A stretch of DNA of 52,217 bases from VBAS01 sp035318985 (lineage in GTDB: Bacteria; Bacteroidota; Bacteroidia; Chitinophagales; Chitinophagaceae), in the NCBI GenBank assembly GCA_035318985.1, contig DATHDP010000137.1:1-52217 (forward strand). Direction: 5' to 3'. The notes beneath the pieces were generated by a model. The model searched no databases. It was given only the letters and a program-made list of their open reading frames with translations, and was not told the DNA's origin. Positions 50,585 to 52,217 of this stretch are shown piece by piece; position 1 is the first letter of the stretch; every line of letters begins with the position of its first letter. The position numbers were made by a program, and so were the translations under genes.

Positions 50585-52217
50585 ATGCTACTACTTACAC
50601 GAACCACCAAAGCCATTCTGGCTATCGCTATTTTTTGCATTTCATCTGTAGTTAATGCACAGAATGATTGCTTAAATCCAGCCATTTTAAATCCATCAAT
50701 TACTTGTACGCCTATAACAGGTAATTTAAAAGCTTCTGTTGGCGCTACTCCCGCTCCCGTATGCGGTAGCGGCACAGCATACAGTGAATGGTATAAGTTT
50801 ACAGCCACTTCATCAACTGCAATTATTACCATAAACAATTTTGGTAGTGGCCTTACAGGCGGATTTACTCCATACCTGCAAATATTTTCCGGAACCTGCG
50901 CTGGCCTGGTATCACTTAATTGTGTTCAGGCTGCTTCAGGTACAGCATCAATAACACAAACCGGGCTTATTACTAATACACCTACGGATTATTATGTACG
51001 TGTATACACAACAACACAAGGAACCGGCAACCCTACAACCAAGTGGAATTTTGATATCTGTGTTGTAAGTTCTCCAAATGATGAATCCTGTAGCGCAGCT
51101 ACTTTAACTTCAGGAACCAGTTGTTCAAATACTGCTGGTACTCTTGTAAGTGCTACCGCTACTACTGGTCTCCCTGTTGGTTGCCAAACGGCGGGAACAC
51201 ATTATGATGTATGGTACAAATTTATTGCTACAAATACCAGCCACACAGTTGCGATAACAGGTCAGGGTACTAATTTTACCAACCCGGAGATACAACTCTA
51301 TAGTGGTTCTTGTGGATCATTAACTTCTGTTACTTGTGGTACTACAACACTAACTTCATCTGCATTAAGTATTGGATCCCCTTATTATATAAGAGTTTCA
51401 AATATTGGAAGTAGCGTTATCAGCAATGGTGGGTTTAATATATGTGTAACTAATCCATTCCCACCTCCATCAAACGATGATTGTATCACTGCAACAACAC
51501 TAACTTCAGCACTTACTTGTGTTAATACCGGTGGTACAGTTGTCAACGCAGCCGCTTCTACTGGTTTACCAGCCGGTTGTGAGACAGGTGGAACACACAA
51601 TGATGTATGGTACAAATTTGTTGCAACAAACACCACACATGTTGTAAGTATCTCTGGACAGGGTACCAATTTCACCAATCCCGAAGTGCAACTTTACGGT
51701 GGTGCATCATGCCTATCATTAACCTCATTAGCTTGTGGCATTACATCTCTTTCTTCAACTACTTTGACTATTGGTTTGACATATTATGTTAGAGTATCAA
51801 ATATTGGAAGCAGTCCTACCAGCAATGGTGGATTTAATATATGTGTAACGCATCCAACACCACCTCCGGCAAATGATGATTGTGCCGGTGCGATAACATT
51901 AACTTCAGCAACTACCTGTTCAAATACAGCTGGTACATTGGTAAGTGCCACCGCCACAACAGGACTTCCTGCTGGCTGTCAGATAGGAGGAACACATTAT
52001 GATGTATGGTATAAATTTGTTGCTTCCAATACTACTCATGCCGTTACTATTAGTGGCCAAGGCACTGGTTTCACCAATGCCCGGATACAATTATATAGCG
52101 GTTTATCATGCGGAGCTTTAACTTCTATTGCTTGTGGAAATACATCATTATCATTAACCACACTAACTAATGGCTCTACTTATTATATAAGAGTTTCGAA
52201 TGTTGGCAGCAACATTT
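50585..52217 (+). CDS. Giant repeat protein 3, N-terminal part (runs off the window)
   Basis: An open frame from the ATG at 50585 continues to the last base without a stop (544 complete codons). The product starts with a signal peptide (MLLLTRTTKAILAIAIFCIS, then SVVNAQ) and has repeats of the same family: one divergent first repeat (NDCLNPAILNPSITC...), then two complete repeats with the patterns PNDESCSAATLTSGTSCSNT and PSNDDCITATTLTSALTCVN, and a fourth (PANDDCAGAITLTSATTCSN) cut by the window edge. Each has DVWYKF(V/I)A and TYYVRVSNIGSS-type segments. It is divergent from proteins 1 and 2. A T9SS sorting domain is expected beyond the edge but is not visible. Confidence 0.9.
   Translation, partial: MLLLTRTTKAILAIAIFCISSVVNAQNDCLNPAILNPSITCTPITGNLKASVGATPAPVCGSGTAYSEWYKFTATSSTAIITINNFGSGLTGGFTPYLQIFSGTCAGLVSLNCVQAASGTASITQTGLITNTPTDYYVRVYTTTQGTGNPTTKWNFDICVVSSPNDESCSAATLTSGTSCSNTAGTLVSATATTGLPVGCQTAGTHYDVWYKFIATNTSHTVAITGQGTNFTNPEIQLYSGSCGSLTSVTCGTTTLTSSALSIGSPYYIRVSNIGSSVISNGGFNICVTNPFPPPSNDDCITATTLTSALTCVNTGGTVVNAAASTGLPAGCETGGTHNDVWYKFVATNTTHVVSISGQGTNFTNPEVQLYGGASCLSLTSLACGITSLSSTTLTIGLTYYVRVSNIGSSPTSNGGFNICVTHPTPPPANDDCAGAITLTSATTCSNTAGTLVSATATTGLPAGCQIGGTHYDVWYKFVASNTTHAVTISGQGTGFTNARIQLYSGLSCGALTSIACGNTSLSLTTLTNGSTYYIRVSNVGSNI

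Noticed and set aside
40920..52217. Regularly spaced repeats that might be taken for a CRISPR or satellite array
   Set aside because: They are degenerate coding repeats of about 130 codons with frame kept throughout, so they are protein domains, not CRISPR or satellite DNA.
1..52217. tRNA or rRNA genes, riboswitches, IS elements
   Set aside because: No cloverleaf-like CCA-flanked sequence, conserved riboswitch core, transposase or terminal inverted repeat with target duplication was seen by eye; a tRNA and Rfam scan would be decisive.

Overview
The window is AT-rich chromosomal DNA from a member of the Bacteroidota, most likely Chitinophagaceae or a close relative. Supporting signs are secreted proteins with type IX secretion (T9SS) type A C-terminal domains, the ftsX-DUF3098-uppP neighbourhood, DUF3108 and DUF853 proteins, a secreted tricorn-type protease, TAnnTTTG-type -7 promoter elements and short dispersed intergenic palindromes common in this phylum. 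The family-level placement is inference from gene style, not from a marker-gene comparison. No rRNA, tRNA, CRISPR array, transposase, integrase or phage gene was seen.

Layout. 1-1102: the 5' end of a TolC-type outer membrane efflux gene, overlapped by its TetR regulator, with a strong operator-like palindrome in front. 1181-4154: an acyltransferase-3 membrane protein, alanine dehydrogenase and tsaE. 4233-8327: a copper-type P1B ATPase and RecQ. 8319-13051: a HerA/DUF853 ATPase, an NTF2-like secreted protein, a free-standing GroES-like protein, an OmpR-type response regulator and RuvB. 13108-14764: two small NAD(P)-binding proteins. 14862-17285: a tightly overlapping cluster of a divergent Lgt paralogue, a multi-cluster radical SAM protein of the COG1964/tetraether-synthase type, and a small membrane protein. 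17443-25778: a secreted protein, a SET-domain protein, a tricorn-like protease, a lipoprotein and LeuS. 26160-30579: ftsX, DUF3098, uppP, an MFS/UMF1-type transporter and an MBL-fold hydrolase. 30585-38138: DUF3108, an LPG-synthase-TM-like protein, RuvC, an M20 peptidase, an OmpH/Skp-like protein, a HIT protein, GreA, a D-2-hydroxyacid dehydrogenase and RsmA. 38235-52217: a surface/secretion block with a T9SS cargo protein, a small secreted relative of its pre-CTD module, and three giant Cys-containing repeat proteins. Two of these are tandem on the minus strand; the third is divergent and runs off the right edge.

How parts fit together. Most of the window is housekeeping: recombination and repair (RecQ, RuvB, RuvC), translation and RNA modification (TsaE, LeuS, RsmA, GreA), and envelope construction (FtsX, UppP, OmpH-like). 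The most unusual unit is the Lgt-like / radical SAM / small-membrane-protein cluster. Its gene order, 4-8 bp overlaps and cysteine layout suggest a membrane-lipid or lipid-anchor modification system, but no substrate can be read from the sequence. The other notable region is the three-member family of cysteine-bearing repeat adhesin-like proteins. The two complete members share a long common C-terminal half but carry different numbers of N-terminal repeats (six versus five).

Intergenic DNA carries at least four kinds of short repeat: a GTTGCGTCGCA-type element at three sites, a CCTGCC/GGCAGG palindrome, a TCCCGATAGCTATCGGGA-centred element, and a GTGCAAA/TTTGCAC inverted array. Several good factor-independent terminators delimit the transcription units.
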